DNA of 64,000 nucleotides from an uncultured Eubacteriales bacterium (GTDB lineage Bacteria > Bacillota > Clostridia > Christensenellales > UBA1242): assembly GCA_949067325.1 (NCBI GenBank), contig CARTDZ010000001.1:8810-72809 (forward strand). The letters run 5' to 3'. The notes beneath the pieces were generated by a model, which ran no database searches, was not told where the DNA came from, and saw only the letters and a list, made by a program, of their open reading frames with translations. Made by a program: the position numbers and the translations under genes. Positions 43,746 to 52,846 of the stretch are shown one piece after another (position 1 is the stretch's first letter; the number at the start of each line of letters is the position of its first letter).

Positions 43746-46280
43746 TTGGCTAATCAATTAAACAATCTTAAAACAATTCATGACTTGCAAAAAGAAGGTG
43801 TCATAAACGAAGCTCTTCGCAAGGTTAGGGCAGCAAAAAGCGAAGTTGAAACATTTGCAAAACGTCTTTTAGATCGCAGGCGCGCAATTGACGACGAAAA
43901 TGCTAGGGCAGAAGCTAAAAAAGCTCAAGCTCAGGCTCAAAATGAAGCTATGCAAGCGAAAACGGCAGAAAAAGAGGTTGATATCTCAGTGAAAACTGAA
44001 CAAACCCCTGTCTTTTCTAATGGCGCAAATACAAAAAACAATTTTCGCTCATTCAACCAAAACAGCCAAATTCAAAGGTCAAACAATCCAAGATTTCAAA
44101 ATCAAAACGCCACTTCACGTCAGGGTGGAACATTCCAAAATGGCCAACGTCCAAATGCAAACAACCGCTTTCAAAATCAACAAGGCGGCCAACGCAATGG
44201 TCAGGGGCTTGGCAACAGGCCTCAAATGGGTGCAAAACGTCCTGCAAACTTTGTGTCTACAAAGGGCAACAATTTTCGCTCTTTTGCATCAAATGATTTG
44301 TCAGAACTTGAGGTAAAAACAGACCGCAATTTTGCTCAAAAAACAAAAAATGCACAAAAGCACAACTCTGCAAATATTGATGAACGCAAATCTCAAACTC
44401 GTCGTCAGCAAAATGACAATCGTCGAGTAACTTTTATTGAAGACGAAGATGGAATTCAAGAAGTAAGCTATGGCTCACGAAAGAGCGTTCTCAAAAAGAA
44501 AAAAGAAACCGTAGTTGTCGCTCCAGCAGTTACTCATGCGGTGTTTACATCAAAAGAAATTTCAGTCAAAGATTTCAGCGAAAAAATAGGCAAGCCAGTC
44601 ACAGAAATCGTTAAAAAACTTATGCTTGTCGGCACTATGGCCACAATCAATTCAAATATTGACTTTGAAACGGCCGAACTTATTGCAGCTGACTTTGGCA
44701 TAACGCTAGAACTTAAAGCTGCAAAATCTTTTGAAGAAAAACTTATCGAAAGTGCAGCCGAAGACGATGAAGCCTCTCTTATAAAGAGACCTCCTGTGGT
44801 AACTGTCATGGGTCACGTCGACCACGGAAAAACTTCTCTCCTCGACGCTTTCAGAAAGACTGACGTCGTTGCAGGCGAAGCGGGCGGTATAACTCAAAAA
44901 ATTGGTGCTTATCAAATTGAATTTAACGGCGAAAAAATTACTTTTATTGACACGCCAGGCCACGCAGCTTTTACAGCTATGCGTGCTAGAGGTGCAAAAA
45001 GTACTGATATCGCAATTCTTGTCGTTGCAGCTGATGACGGAATTATGCCTCAAACTGTTGAAGCTATCGATCATATCAAAGCTGCTGGCGTTCCAATGAT
45101 TGTTGCAATCAACAAAATGGATAAACAAGAAGCAAACCCAGACCGCATAAAGCAACAGCTCACTGAACATGGAATTTTGCCTGAAGAATGGGGTGGAGAT
45201 GCAATCTGCGTTCCTATTTCAGCCAAAACAGGAATGGGACTTGACCAACTCAAATCAACAATTCTGCTCGTGGCAGAAATGGCAGAACTTAAAGCCAATC
45301 CAAACAAAATGGCAACAGGTGTTGTTATTGAGGCAGAACTTGACAAAAATAGAGGCCCAGTTGCAACAATTCTTGTGCAAAATGGTACTCTTCGGGTTGG
45401 AGATTCAATCATGTCAGGTATAACTTATGGCAAGGTTAGGGCAATGTTCAACGACGTTGGCAAGTCAGTCAAAGTCGCTCCACCTTCAACTCCAGTATCG
45501 GTTTTGGGACTAGGTGAAGTGCCATTTTCAGGTGATCAAGTTTATGCAGTTGAAGAAACACTTTCAAAACAAGTCATTCAAGAACGTATTGATAAGATTA
45601 AAAAAGAACGCGCAATGCAAAGCAGCGGTGTAACCCTTGACAACTTTATGAACAAAGTTCAAGAAGGCACACTTAAAAACCTTAACATAATCTTGAAGGC
45701 AGATTCAATGGGTTCTGTTGAAGCTGTTAAAAATGCCATTCTTGTTATCCGTAATGAAGAAGCAAAGGTCAACATTGTTCATAGCGGTGCGGGCGCAGTT
45801 ACTGAATCAGACGTTATCCTAGCGCAAACAACAGGTGCTATTATAATCAGCTTCAACCTTAAAACAATAGCCAAAGTTGATGTTTTGGCTGAAAAACTTA
45901 AAGTTCAAATCAAAGATTACAAGATCATATATGAAGTTGTTGATGATGTAACAGCTGCAATCAATGGTATGCTCAGCGTTAAGTATCAAGAAGTTTATAT
46001 TGGAAACGCTGAAGTGCGAGTAGTTTTCAAACTTTCAACTGCTGGCAAGGTTGCAGGAAGTTATGTCAAAGATGGCAAATTAACAAGAAACGCTATTGTT
46101 AAAGTCAAACGCGGCGACGAAGAGATTGGCGTAACAAGCATCGAATCACTCAAAATTGTCAAAGATGAAAAGGCAGAAGTTGCCAAAGGTTTTGAATGCG
46201 GTGTCAAGCTTCGCGATAATATTGACTTTAAAGAAGGCGATATTTTGGAATGCTATGTCAAAGAAGTCATAAAAAGATAG
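43746..46280 (+). CDS. infB: Translation initiation factor IF-2
   Basis: The protein has 844 residues from TTG 43746 (AAGGAGAA upstream). The N-terminal 260 residues are basic and Gln/Asn-rich, then an IF2_N domain ([23 protein letters not shown]). The GTPase begins near residue 350: [16 protein letters not shown] (G1), [16 protein letters not shown] (G3), NKMDK (G4). Domains II-IV follow and end [14 protein letters not shown]. It brings initiator tRNA to the 30S subunit. Confidence 0.97.
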   Translation: MANQLNNLKTIHDLQKEGVINEALRKVRAAKSEVETFAKRLLDRRRAIDDENARAEAKKAQAQAQNEAMQAKTAEKEVDISVKTEQTPVFSNGANTKNNFRSFNQNSQIQRSNNPRFQNQNATSRQGGTFQNGQRPNANNRFQNQQGGQRNGQGLGNRPQMGAKRPANFVSTKGNNFRSFASNDLSELEVKTDRNFAQKTKNAQKHNSANIDERKSQTRRQQNDNRRVTFIEDEDGIQEVSYGSRKSVLKKKKETVVVAPAVTHAVFTSKEISVKDFSEKIGKPVTEIVKKLMLVGTMATINSNIDFETAELIAADFGITLELKAAKSFEEKLIESAAEDDEASLIKRPPVVTVMGHVDHGKTSLLDAFRKTDVVAGEAGGITQKIGAYQIEFNGEKITFIDTPGHAAFTAMRARGAKSTDIAILVVAADDGIMPQTVEAIDHIKAAGVPMIVAINKMDKQEANPDRIKQQLTEHGILPEEWGGDAICVPISAKTGMGLDQLKSTILLVAEMAELKANPNKMATGVVIEAELDKNRGPVATILVQNGTLRVGDSIMSGITYGKVRAMFNDVGKSVKVAPPSTPVSVLGLGEVPFSGDQVYAVEETLSKQVIQERIDKIKKERAMQSSGVTLDNFMNKVQEGTLKNLNIILKADSMGSVEAVKNAILVIRNEEAKVNIVHSGAGAVTESDVILAQTTGAIIISFNLKTIAKVDVLAEKLKVQIKDYKIIYEVVDDVTAAINGMLSVKYQEVYIGNAEVRVVFKLSTAGKVAGSYVKDGKLTRNAIVKVKRGDEEIGVTSIESLKIVKDEKAEVAKGFECGVKLRDNIDFKEGDILECYVKEVIKR

Positions 46281-46288
46281 AAGGAGGG

Positions 46289-46330
46289 AGGAATTTTTAG
46301 CATAAGAAAGCTTATTCCTCTTTCTTATTT
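46289..46330 (+). terminator. Hairpin with T-rich tail directly after infB (possible attenuator)
   Basis: GAGGA (46289-46293) pairs with TCCTC (46316-46320), stacked on ATAAG-AAAG-CTTAT (46302-46315), with a bulge on the left strand, followed by TTTCTTATTTT. Confidence 0.45.
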
Positions 46331-46351
46331 TACTCATAAGGATTTTATAGG

Positions 46352-46445
46352 TGGCGGAAGTCCAAACTTTGCTAGATGCAAAGTTTGTTCCTGCTGCCGA
46401 GGCAGCAGGAACTGCGAAAGCTTGCAGCTTTCGCGACTTCCGCCA
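46352..46445. ncRNA. Perfect four-helix cloverleaf element between infB and rbfA
   Basis: An 11-bp closing stem (TGGCGGAAGTC 46352-46362 with GACTTCCGCCA 46435-46445) encloses three perfect hairpins: CAAACTTTGC/GCAAAGTTTG (46363-46372 and 46378-46387, loop TAGAT), GTTCCTGCTGC/GCAGCAGGAAC (46387-46397 and 46402-46412, loop CGAG; G46387 can join either arm), and GCGAAAGCT/AGCTTTCGC (46414-46422 and 46426-46434, loop TGC). Almost no base is unpaired at the junction, and the element is GC-rich in an AT-rich genome. It may be a structured RNA in the infB-rbfA mRNA or a palindromic DNA insertion. It lacks tRNA features. The call as ncRNA is inference. Confidence 0.6.
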
Positions 46446-46510
46446 AAAGCTGTCGCCTTCGTCTAAGCCTTTTCTTAAAATCAAACAAAAACTATAAAAG
46501 GAGAAACATT

Positions 46511-46888
46511 ATGTCAAATCGAATAGAAAGAGCCAATAGTGAAGTTCAAAGATGCATTGCGCAAATCTTAACTACCAAAATGAGTGATCCTCGTTTAAGT
46601 CCATTTCTTTATGTCAGCGAAGTTAAGCTTACCCCTGATTTTAAATATTGCAAAATCAAAGTCGCTCTTGATAGTGATGACAAAGCCTATCTCAAGCAAA
46701 ATCTTGAAGTTCTGCAAAAGTCAGAAGGCTTTATCAAACGTGAACTATCGAAAATTGTCGATATGCCATCAATGCCAAAACTTGTTTTTGAACTTGACAA
46801 AGGCACTAGTGCAACAATCAGGGTAAACGAACTTTTAAAAAACCTTAATATTCCAAAACTGGAAGAAGAGGAGGGCGAAGATGAATAA
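46511..46888 (+). CDS. rbfA: Ribosome-binding factor A
   Basis: The protein has 125 residues from ATG 46511 with AAAGGAGA upstream. SNRIERANSEVQRCIAQIL, DPRLSPFLYVSEVKLTPDFKYCKIKV and the KH-type C-terminal half match RbfA, which matures the 16S rRNA 5' region. An open frame extends upstream through the cloverleaf, but without a start signal. The 3' end overlaps nrnA by 8 bases. Confidence 0.94.
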   Translation: MSNRIERANSEVQRCIAQILTTKMSDPRLSPFLYVSEVKLTPDFKYCKIKVALDSDDKAYLKQNLEVLQKSEGFIKRELSKIVDMPSMPKLVFELDKGTSATIRVNELLKNLNIPKLEEEEGEDE

Positions 46889-47888
46889 AAATGACAAAAA
46901 AATTTTGCAAAAGATAAAAAAAGAAATCAAGGCGGCAAAAAATATTGCCATCTTTTGTCATAGAAGCCCTGATATGGACTGCCTTGGCTCAATGTTTGCT
47001 CTTGGCGAAGCGCTCGAAAGAATAGGTAAGAAAGTAACAAGATTTAGTGCTGATAAATTATCAATTGACCATAAGGCTCTCTTTGACGAAAAAGCAGTTA
47101 TGACAGAAAAACAAAATGCCGACAACTTTGACCTTTTTATATCTGTTGATGTTGCAACAGGAAAAATGCTTGATAAATTTGAAGACTATTTCACAAATTT
47201 TCCACTAACTATAAAAATTGATCACCACAATGCGGGTGAAAAAGACAGCTATGCACTTCTAAACTATGTTGACAGTCAAAAGTCCTCTTGTTCAGAAATT
47301 ATATTTGAGCTTATTGAAGCCTTAAAAATCAAAATCACACCTACAATTGCTACATATCTTTACGCAGGTCTTTCAGCTGACACCAACTCTTTTATAAATA
47401 CTAACACAAACTTAAATTCCTTCCAAACAGGTTGCAAACTTTTAAAGCTCTCAGCAGATATCCATAAAGTCAATGAGGCAGAATATAGACTTGTTACTCG
47501 CACTTCAATTGCAATGAAAAAAGTATTATACAACAATTTGCAAATCTTTAAGGAAGGCTTTGCAATCTGTCTTATCTCAAAAGAAGATTTAACCAAAAAT
47601 AAAGCAGACAAATCAGATTGTTCAACCTTTAGCAGCGAAATGCTTGCAATAGAAGGGGTAAACATCAGTTGCAACATTACAGAACATGAAAACAAAAAAT
47701 ATTCTCTTTCATTTCGTTCACGCAAAGGTTTTAATGTAAATGGAATTGCCAAAACTTTCGGCGGTGGCGGTCATATCGAAGCTTCAGGTGCAAGAATAGA
47801 AAATTGCACTGAAGAACAAGTTGTAAAAATGGTCGCAAAAGCCATTCGCGAAAACTTAAAAAATCTGAAAAGTCAGGAAAGAGTATGA
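46881..47888 (+). CDS. nrnA: DHH-family nanoRNase/pAp phosphatase
   Basis: The protein has 335 residues. Motif I reads IFCHRSPDMDCLGS (usually H-x-P-D-x-D), followed by FISVDVATGKM, the DHH motif IDHHNAG, a linker, and the DHHA1 domain with the FGGGGHIEASG signature. NrnA degrades 2-5 nt RNAs and pAp. It overlaps both rbfA and truB (ATGA), so the three are translated as a coupled unit. Confidence 0.93.
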   Translation: MNKNDKKILQKIKKEIKAAKNIAIFCHRSPDMDCLGSMFALGEALERIGKKVTRFSADKLSIDHKALFDEKAVMTEKQNADNFDLFISVDVATGKMLDKFEDYFTNFPLTIKIDHHNAGEKDSYALLNYVDSQKSSCSEIIFELIEALKIKITPTIATYLYAGLSADTNSFINTNTNLNSFQTGCKLLKLSADIHKVNEAEYRLVTRTSIAMKKVLYNNLQIFKEGFAICLISKEDLTKNKADKSDCSTFSSEMLAIEGVNISCNITEHENKKYSLSFRSRKGFNVNGIAKTFGGGGHIEASGARIENCTEEQVVKMVAKAIRENLKNLKSQERV

Positions 47889-48733
47889 ACAGCTGCATAA
47901 TATTACTCAACAAACCTCGCGGACTTTCTTCCAACACCTGTGTCAATATTGTCAAGCGGGCAGTGGGTGCAAAAAAAGCAGGCCACTTAGGCACACTTGA
48001 CGTGCTTGGCGAGGGACTTCTTCCAATAACAATCAACAAAGCCACTCAGCTCTTTGACTTCTATCTTCAAAAAGACAAAGTCTATCAAACAACATTTCGC
48101 TTTGGTCAAACAACTGATACCCTCGACCTCGAAGGCGAGATAACGTTAAAAAACGATAAAATGGTTACAAAAGAAGAATTGTTAAAAATTCTTCCGTCTC
48201 ATTGCGGAAAAATATCTCAAATGCCACCAATTTATTCGGCTAAAAAAATAAAAGGTCAAAAAGCTTATGACCTTGCAAGAGCAGGGCAAGAAGTCAACCT
48301 TAAACCTAAAGAAGTCGAAATCTACTCAATTGACCTTATAGCCAATGACAATCCAAATGAGTTTACCTTTCGCGTAGCCTGCTCAAGCGGCACATATATC
48401 CGTTCGCTTTGTCGTGATATGGCTGCAAGTTTGTCAACATATGGTGTTATGCTCAACATAATACGCACAAAATGTGGTGATTTTGACTTAAAAGACGCCT
48501 CTACTTTGGAGGAAATCAAACAAGGCAATTTCAAAACAATATCTCTTGAAAGCTTATTCAAATCGGCAAAAATAGTTTTCAACAAAAAGGAAACTGATCT
48601 TCTTTTAAATGGCGTAAATATTTCTACTGATCTCAAAAATGGTGACTACAATGCTTATGCTGATGAAGGTGAATATCTTGGCTTGGTCACCATAGAAAAC
48701 AACAGGATCAAATTTAAATTTAGATTTGTTTAA
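47885..48733 (+). CDS. truB: tRNA pseudouridine(55) synthase
   Basis: The protein has 282 residues. IILLNKPRGLSSNTCVNIVKR, the catalytic loop GHLGTLDVLGEGLLP (Asp nucleophile; the family norm is GHTGTLDPLATG), and SGTYIRSLCRDMA are TruB hallmarks. It modifies U55 of tRNAs. ribF, usually next to truB, is not found. Confidence 0.94.
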   Translation: MNSCIILLNKPRGLSSNTCVNIVKRAVGAKKAGHLGTLDVLGEGLLPITINKATQLFDFYLQKDKVYQTTFRFGQTTDTLDLEGEITLKNDKMVTKEELLKILPSHCGKISQMPPIYSAKKIKGQKAYDLARAGQEVNLKPKEVEIYSIDLIANDNPNEFTFRVACSSGTYIRSLCRDMAASLSTYGVMLNIIRTKCGDFDLKDASTLEEIKQGNFKTISLESLFKSAKIVFNKKETDLLLNGVNISTDLKNGDYNAYADEGEYLGLVTIENNRIKFKFRFV

Positions 48734-48738
48734 TTTTT

Positions 48739-48790
48739 CAAAGAAATCATATCTAAAAAAAGATAACCAAAGAAATCATATCTAAAAAAA
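48739..48790. repeat. Direct repeat of 23 bp after truB
   Basis: A 23-mer starting CAAAGAAATCATATC occurs at 48739-48761 and again at 48768-48790. The remaining 100 bp before the next gene are A-rich without recognisable signals other than its AAGGAGAA site. Confidence 0.75.
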
Positions 48791-48892
48791 TAACAAAAAA
48801 TATAACAATAATATAACAAAAAAGTCAACCAAGAAAAAGCAACCCCAAAAAACATAACCAAAAAACAAAACAAGACAAAAAAGGAGAAAAAC

Positions 48893-49762
48893 ATGAGTGC
48901 TATATTTGGCTCATCAGGCTGTGGCAATGAGTTTTATGAAAAAGGCCATAAGACCATTTTGGAAGTTCCAAAATTCATCAAAGATTACGGACTTGACGCT
49001 TATGAATATTCTTTCGGTCATGGTTATCAAATGTCAACGTCTCTTGCTGAAAAAGCTGGCAAACTTTTCAAAGAAGAGGGGATCAAGCTTTCTCTTCACG
49101 CACCTTTTTATATCAACTTTGCAAACCCAGATGAAGTTATGTATCAAAAAAGCCAAAACTATCTTAGAACAGGCATAAAATTTTTGAAAGCTTTTGGAGC
49201 TGACAGACTTGTTTTTCACGCGGCTTCCTGCGGCAAACTTTCACGCGACGAAGCATTGGCACTCACTTATAAACGTATTGAAGAAACAATGCAAAATTTT
49301 GAAAAAGAAGGCTTCTTTGAAAACGATGACAATATTCTACTTTGCCCTGAAACCATGGGCAAAACTATGCAGATTGGCACATATAAAGAAATCATCGACC
49401 TCTGCACGCTTAGTCCACGCCTTGTTCCAACTTTTGATTTTGGTCACATCAACGCTCTCGGTCAAGGCACGCTTAAAACTTCAGATGACTTCAAACGCGT
49501 CATTGACTACAGCATTGAAAAACTAGGACTAGAAAAAACAAATTCTTCTCATGTCCATTTTTCAAAAATCCAATATGGCGAAAAAGGTGAGATCAGACAT
49601 CTCAATTTTGATGACAAGATTTATGGGCCAAACTTTGAGCCTTTTGCAGAACTTCTTGCAAACTACAATCTTTCCATGCGAATAATTTGTGAAAGTATGA
49701 CCGATATGCCAAAAGACGCACTTGCAATGAAAAAAATCTATCACAAAATGCTAGACAAATAA
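48893..49762 (+). CDS. nfo: Endonuclease IV family protein
   Basis: The protein has 289 residues and a TIM-barrel AP endonuclease 2 fold. Metal-binding blocks in order: LSLHAPFYINFANP, RLVFHAASCG, LCPETMGK (Glu), TFDFGHINALG (Asp, His), SHVHFSK and RIICESM (Glu). These are the residues of zinc-dependent endonuclease IV, which nicks abasic sites. Within the fold some sugar isomerases look similar, but the HAP, PETMGK and DFGH motifs favour Nfo. AAGGAGAA precedes the ATG. Confidence 0.85.
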   Translation: MSAIFGSSGCGNEFYEKGHKTILEVPKFIKDYGLDAYEYSFGHGYQMSTSLAEKAGKLFKEEGIKLSLHAPFYINFANPDEVMYQKSQNYLRTGIKFLKAFGADRLVFHAASCGKLSRDEALALTYKRIEETMQNFEKEGFFENDDNILLCPETMGKTMQIGTYKEIIDLCTLSPRLVPTFDFGHINALGQGTLKTSDDFKRVIDYSIEKLGLEKTNSSHVHFSKIQYGEKGEIRHLNFDDKIYGPNFEPFAELLANYNLSMRIICESMTDMPKDALAMKKIYHKMLDK

Positions 49763-49780
49763 AGCTTTTTATGATAAAAT
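49752..49780 (+). promoter_or_regulatory. Promoter for efp
   Basis: TAGACA (49752-49757), 17 bp, TAAAAT (49775-49780), overlapping the end of the nfo-like gene. Confidence 0.5.
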
Positions 49781-49834
49781 AACAAAGTAAATAAAAATTA
49801 CCAAATCTATCAATATTAAAGGAGAAAAATAATC

Positions 49835-50395
49835 ATGGTTACAGCAGGCGAATTTAGAAAAGGTGTTACATTTGAAATGGAAGGTGCAGTTTACTCAATC
49901 GTAGATTTTATGCACGTAAAACCAGGCAAAGGCTCACCATTTGTTAGGGCAAAAATCAAAAACGTTATGACAGGTCAAGTGAAAGACATGACTTTCAACC
50001 CATCAGACAAATTTCAAGTGGCAATTATTGAAAAGAAAGAAATGACTTATCTTTATAATGATGGCGGAATTTACTATTTCATGGATAGTGAAACTTATGA
50101 TCAAATTCCACTCAACAAAGATTCTGTCGAAGACGCACTCAACTTTGTCACTGAAAATATGAACTGCACAATGTATTTCTACAAAGGCAATCCATTTTCA
50201 GTTTATCCTCCAACTTTTGTTGAACTTGAAATCATTGATTGCGAACCTGGCGTTCAAGGCGATACTTCAAAATCAACAACAAAACCAGCCAAGGTTGAAA
50301 CAGGCTATGTGCTTAACGTTCCACTCTTTGTCAACGTAGGTGAAAGAATAAGAATTGACACTCGCGACGGCAGCTATATGGAAAGAGTAAAGTAA
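49835..50395 (+). CDS. efp: Elongation factor P
   Basis: The protein has 186 residues, full length. The N-terminal KOW-like domain has [17 protein letters not shown] with the tip Lys where modification occurs in many bacteria; the OB domains follow, ending with the signature [30 protein letters not shown]. It rescues ribosomes stalled at polyproline. AAGGAGAA lies upstream. Confidence 0.97.
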   Translation: MVTAGEFRKGVTFEMEGAVYSIVDFMHVKPGKGSPFVRAKIKNVMTGQVKDMTFNPSDKFQVAIIEKKEMTYLYNDGGIYYFMDSETYDQIPLNKDSVEDALNFVTENMNCTMYFYKGNPFSVYPPTFVELEIIDCEPGVQGDTSKSTTKPAKVETGYVLNVPLFVNVGERIRIDTRDGSYMERVK

Positions 50396-50440
50396 ACCGA
50401 AAATTTTTAAAATTGCAATTTCAATCAAATACTTTAAATC

Positions 50441-50492
50441 AAATCACATTCGATCAAATCACATTCGATCAAATCACATTCGATCAAATCAC
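50441..50492. repeat. 15-bp tandem repeat downstream of efp
   Basis: AAATCACATTCGATC is repeated three times in tandem (50441-50455, 50456-50470, 50471-50485) plus a partial copy. It is the main feature, with the terminator, of the 352-bp gap between efp and spoIIIAA; the rest holds only a CATACGTT (50690-50697) that resembles a sigma-E -10 box, without a convincing -35. Confidence 0.8.
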
Positions 50493-50532
50493 TTAAAAAC
50501 AGGATTTTCAAAAACAAAAAACAAAATTAGGC

Positions 50533-50566
50533 AAAGCGGGCAAAATTTTCAGCCTGCTTTTTTGTT
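50533..50566 (+). terminator. Terminator after efp
   Basis: AAAGCGGGC (50533-50541) pairs with GCCTGCTTT (50552-50560), followed by T residues. Confidence 0.8.
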
Positions 50567-50747
50567 TGTAAACAATAACTCATAAGCACACCAAATTTTG
50601 TAAGCACGCTCAAAACTTTATTTTATTTTCAAAAACTCCTTGCATTTTTTGTCCAATTTTATCATTTTTTTATCGTTCATAATCTCTCACATACGTTCTT
50701 TTTAGGACAAGCACAAGCATAGCATAATGCAAGGGGAGGAAAATCTC

Positions 50748-51659
50748 ATGCTCGACAAAATCTTGCCAAAAGAAATTTATAATGTTCTGGCTGAAAAAGT
50801 GAGTTTCAACGCACTCAACGAAATCCGTTTGCGTGCGGACAAGCCTATTGTTTTGTCTGTGGGCGGGCAGAGATACTTCCTAGGCGAAAAAGGTATGACA
50901 GGCAATTTGAAAGACGCTATCATTCCTTCTCGCGTCATGATTGAAGATATGGTTTTTCGCGCAAGTGAATGTTCAATTTACTCTGTCAATGAGCAGATAA
51001 AAAAAGGTTTTATAGTGACAAAAGGCGGTGTTCGACTTGGACTTGGTGGAGATATGATCGAAGAGAAAGGCCAAATCAAAACAATGACCAATTTTTCAAG
51101 TATAAACATAAGAATTCCACACGAAATAAAAAACTGTTCGCTTCCAGTCTTCAATCAAATACTTCGCGATGAAAAAGTTTGCAACACACTTATCATTTCA
51201 CCTCCAGGTGCGGGTAAAACAACTTTTTTAAGAGACTTTATCTGCCAGCTTTCAGAACGCAACTACGCTTTCAACGTGCTTGTGCTTGACGAACGCGGCG
51301 AACTTGATCTTGGCAAAAATCCAAGCAGTATTGGCAATTTTGCAGACAAAATCTCTTTCGCTCGCAAAAAAATAGGGTTTGAAAATGGTATTCGTTCGCT
51401 CAGCCCAAACCTCATCGTCACTGATGAACTTGGCGAGGAAGAAGACCTTGATGCTGTGCGTTATGCAGTCAATTGCGGCGTAAACATCTTGGCTTCAGCA
51501 CATTGCGACAGCATGGAGAACTTTATAAAAAAGCCTTCCTTTTCAAAGATAATAGAAGAAAAAGTCTTTTCTCGCTTCGTCCTTCTATCAATGCGAAATG
51601 GCCCAGGCACAATAGAAGGCGTTTACAACGAAAACTTCTCACGCGTGACCAAATATTAA
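50748..51659 (+). CDS. spoIIIAA: Stage III sporulation protein AA (ATPase)
   Basis: The protein has 303 residues from ATG 50748 with GGGGAGGA upstream. Walker A SPPGAGKTTFLRDF and Walker B VLVLDERGELD are present, with NLIVTDELGEEED. It resembles secretion ATPases of type II/IV systems. SpoIIIAA powers or assembles the mother-cell-to-forespore channel. It is the first gene of an intact eight-gene spoIIIA operon, normally transcribed by sigma-E. Confidence 0.95.
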   Translation: MLDKILPKEIYNVLAEKVSFNALNEIRLRADKPIVLSVGGQRYFLGEKGMTGNLKDAIIPSRVMIEDMVFRASECSIYSVNEQIKKGFIVTKGGVRLGLGGDMIEEKGQIKTMTNFSSINIRIPHEIKNCSLPVFNQILRDEKVCNTLIISPPGAGKTTFLRDFICQLSERNYAFNVLVLDERGELDLGKNPSSIGNFADKISFARKKIGFENGIRSLSPNLIVTDELGEEEDLDAVRYAVNCGVNILASAHCDSMENFIKKPSFSKIIEEKVFSRFVLLSMRNGPGTIEGVYNENFSRVTKY

Positions 51660-51669
51660 GGAGGTTTAA

Positions 51670-52167
51670 ATGATCAAATACATTCTTATGGCGGTTCTAT
51701 TTTTTATCGCATTATCAATAGGTGCGATCATGTCTGGCAAATATCGCCGTCGTGCAAACTTCTTCAAAGCACTTGTGCTTATCTGTCAAAAACTTAACGT
51801 TGAAATTTCATTTTCTCGTGAAAGATTAAAAACACTTCTCACTTCTTTTGATGACAAAACCAAAGCTCAGCTTTGCGGCTTGACTGAAAATTATCTCTCT
51901 TTTATCGAAAAGGAAAGTCCGCTCGACAAACAGTCACTTTTTAAAGGTATTACTTTTCTTAAAGAAGAAGAAAAGGACCTCATCTTTCTCTTCTTTCGTT
52001 CGCTTGGTCGAAGCGACGTTGACAGTCAATCAAAAGAACTCAAAAACTTTGAAACTCGTTTTGATGACATGGTCTCTTCTGCCGTCAAAGACAACAAAAA
52101 ATATGGTGCAATGTCAATGAAGCTTGGCATAGTGGCAGGGCTGGCCGCAATAATACTTCTCATCTAA
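51670..52167 (+). CDS. spoIIIAB: Stage III sporulation protein AB
   Basis: The protein has 165 residues. Hydrophobic segments at each end (residues 3-21 and 148-165) flank a helical middle (ICQKLNVEISFSRERLKTLL, FRSLGRSDVDSQSKELKNFE), the SpoIIIAB layout related to type II secretion F proteins. AAGGAGG precedes the start; spoIIIAC follows 13 bp after the stop. Confidence 0.93.
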   Translation: MIKYILMAVLFFIALSIGAIMSGKYRRRANFFKALVLICQKLNVEISFSRERLKTLLTSFDDKTKAQLCGLTENYLSFIEKESPLDKQSLFKGITFLKEEEKDLIFLFFRSLGRSDVDSQSKELKNFETRFDDMVSSAVKDNKKYGAMSMKLGIVAGLAAIILLI

Positions 52168-52180
52168 AAAGGAGGCAAAA

Positions 52181-52375
52181 ATGGGGGTTGAAATTATCTT
52201 TAAAATAGCAGGCATTGGTATTTTGACAGCCATTGTCGGCCAAATCCTCAAACAAACAGGCAAGGAAGAAATTTCGACACTTGCCACTTTGGCAGGCATA
52301 ATCATCGTTATTTGCATGGTGCTAGGCCAAATAGGTGACTTGTTTAATATGCTAAAATCACTTTTCAGCTTTTAA
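52181..52375 (+). CDS. spoIIIAC: Stage III sporulation protein AC
   Basis: The protein has 64 residues with two transmembrane helices. EIIFKIAGIGILTAIVGQILKQTGKEE is the SpoIIIAC signature. It is a component of the spoIIIA-SpoIIQ channel. AAAGGAGGC precedes the start. The 78-bp gap to spoIIIAD contains a GTAAGC/GCTTAC hairpin (52398-52430). Confidence 0.95.
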   Translation: MGVEIIFKIAGIGILTAIVGQILKQTGKEEISTLATLAGIIIVICMVLGQIGDLFNMLKSLFSF

Positions 52376-52453
52376 AGCAACCAAACAAAAGAGGAAAGTA
52401 AGCAAAACAAAAAAGCAAAAGTCGGCTTACATAAAAGAAGAAAGGAAAAGCGG

Positions 52454-52846
52454 TTGGAGATCATATTCAAAATTTTGGCTATCGCGCTTATAACTTCAGT
52501 GGCAACACTCATAGTCAGACCAGTGCGAAGCGACTTTGCAATTATGATAGCTTTGACTGGGGGAATAATAATTCTCGTCATGGTGCTATCATTTTTGACA
52601 GGCATTTTTGACACCATAAAAAATGTGGTCGAAACCACAGGCGTCTCATCTGGCCTTTATGCTCTCATACTCAAAATTGTAGGAATAGGCTATCTTGTCG
52701 AATTCACGGCAGGCATTTGCTCAGAAACAGGCAACACAAATCTAGGCGACAAAGTCCTTCTTGGCGGCAAAATAGTCATTATGGTTATGGCTCTTCCAAT
52801 CGTGACAAGCATTCTTCAAATTATCATGGAGATATTGCCAAAATGA
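52454..52846 (+). CDS. spoIIIAD: Stage III sporulation protein AD
   Basis: The protein has 130 residues from TTG 52454 with AAAGGAAA upstream. Four hydrophobic segments and the core KIVGIGYLVEFTAGICSETGNTNLGDKV identify SpoIIIAD, a membrane component related to SpoIIIAC. The stop overlaps the spoIIIAE ATG. Confidence 0.94.
   Translation: MEIIFKILAIALITSVATLIVRPVRSDFAIMIALTGGIIILVMVLSFLTGIFDTIKNVVETTGVSSGLYALILKIVGIGYLVEFTAGICSETGNTNLGDKVLLGGKIVIMVMALPIVTSILQIIMEILPK

Noticed and set aside
44706..45170. A 154-codon minus-strand frame inside infB
   Set aside because: Antisense shadow of the conserved IF2 GTPase domain.
46352..46445. tRNA gene
   Set aside because: Cloverleaf-like in shape, but arms of 9-11 bp, no TTCGA-type T loop, no anticodon arm or CCA-compatible acceptor stem.
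46376..46510. Long N-terminal extension of RbfA reading through the cloverleaf
   Set aside because: No ribosome binding site at the upstream ATG; AAAGGAGA before 46511 and the family N-terminus support the short start.
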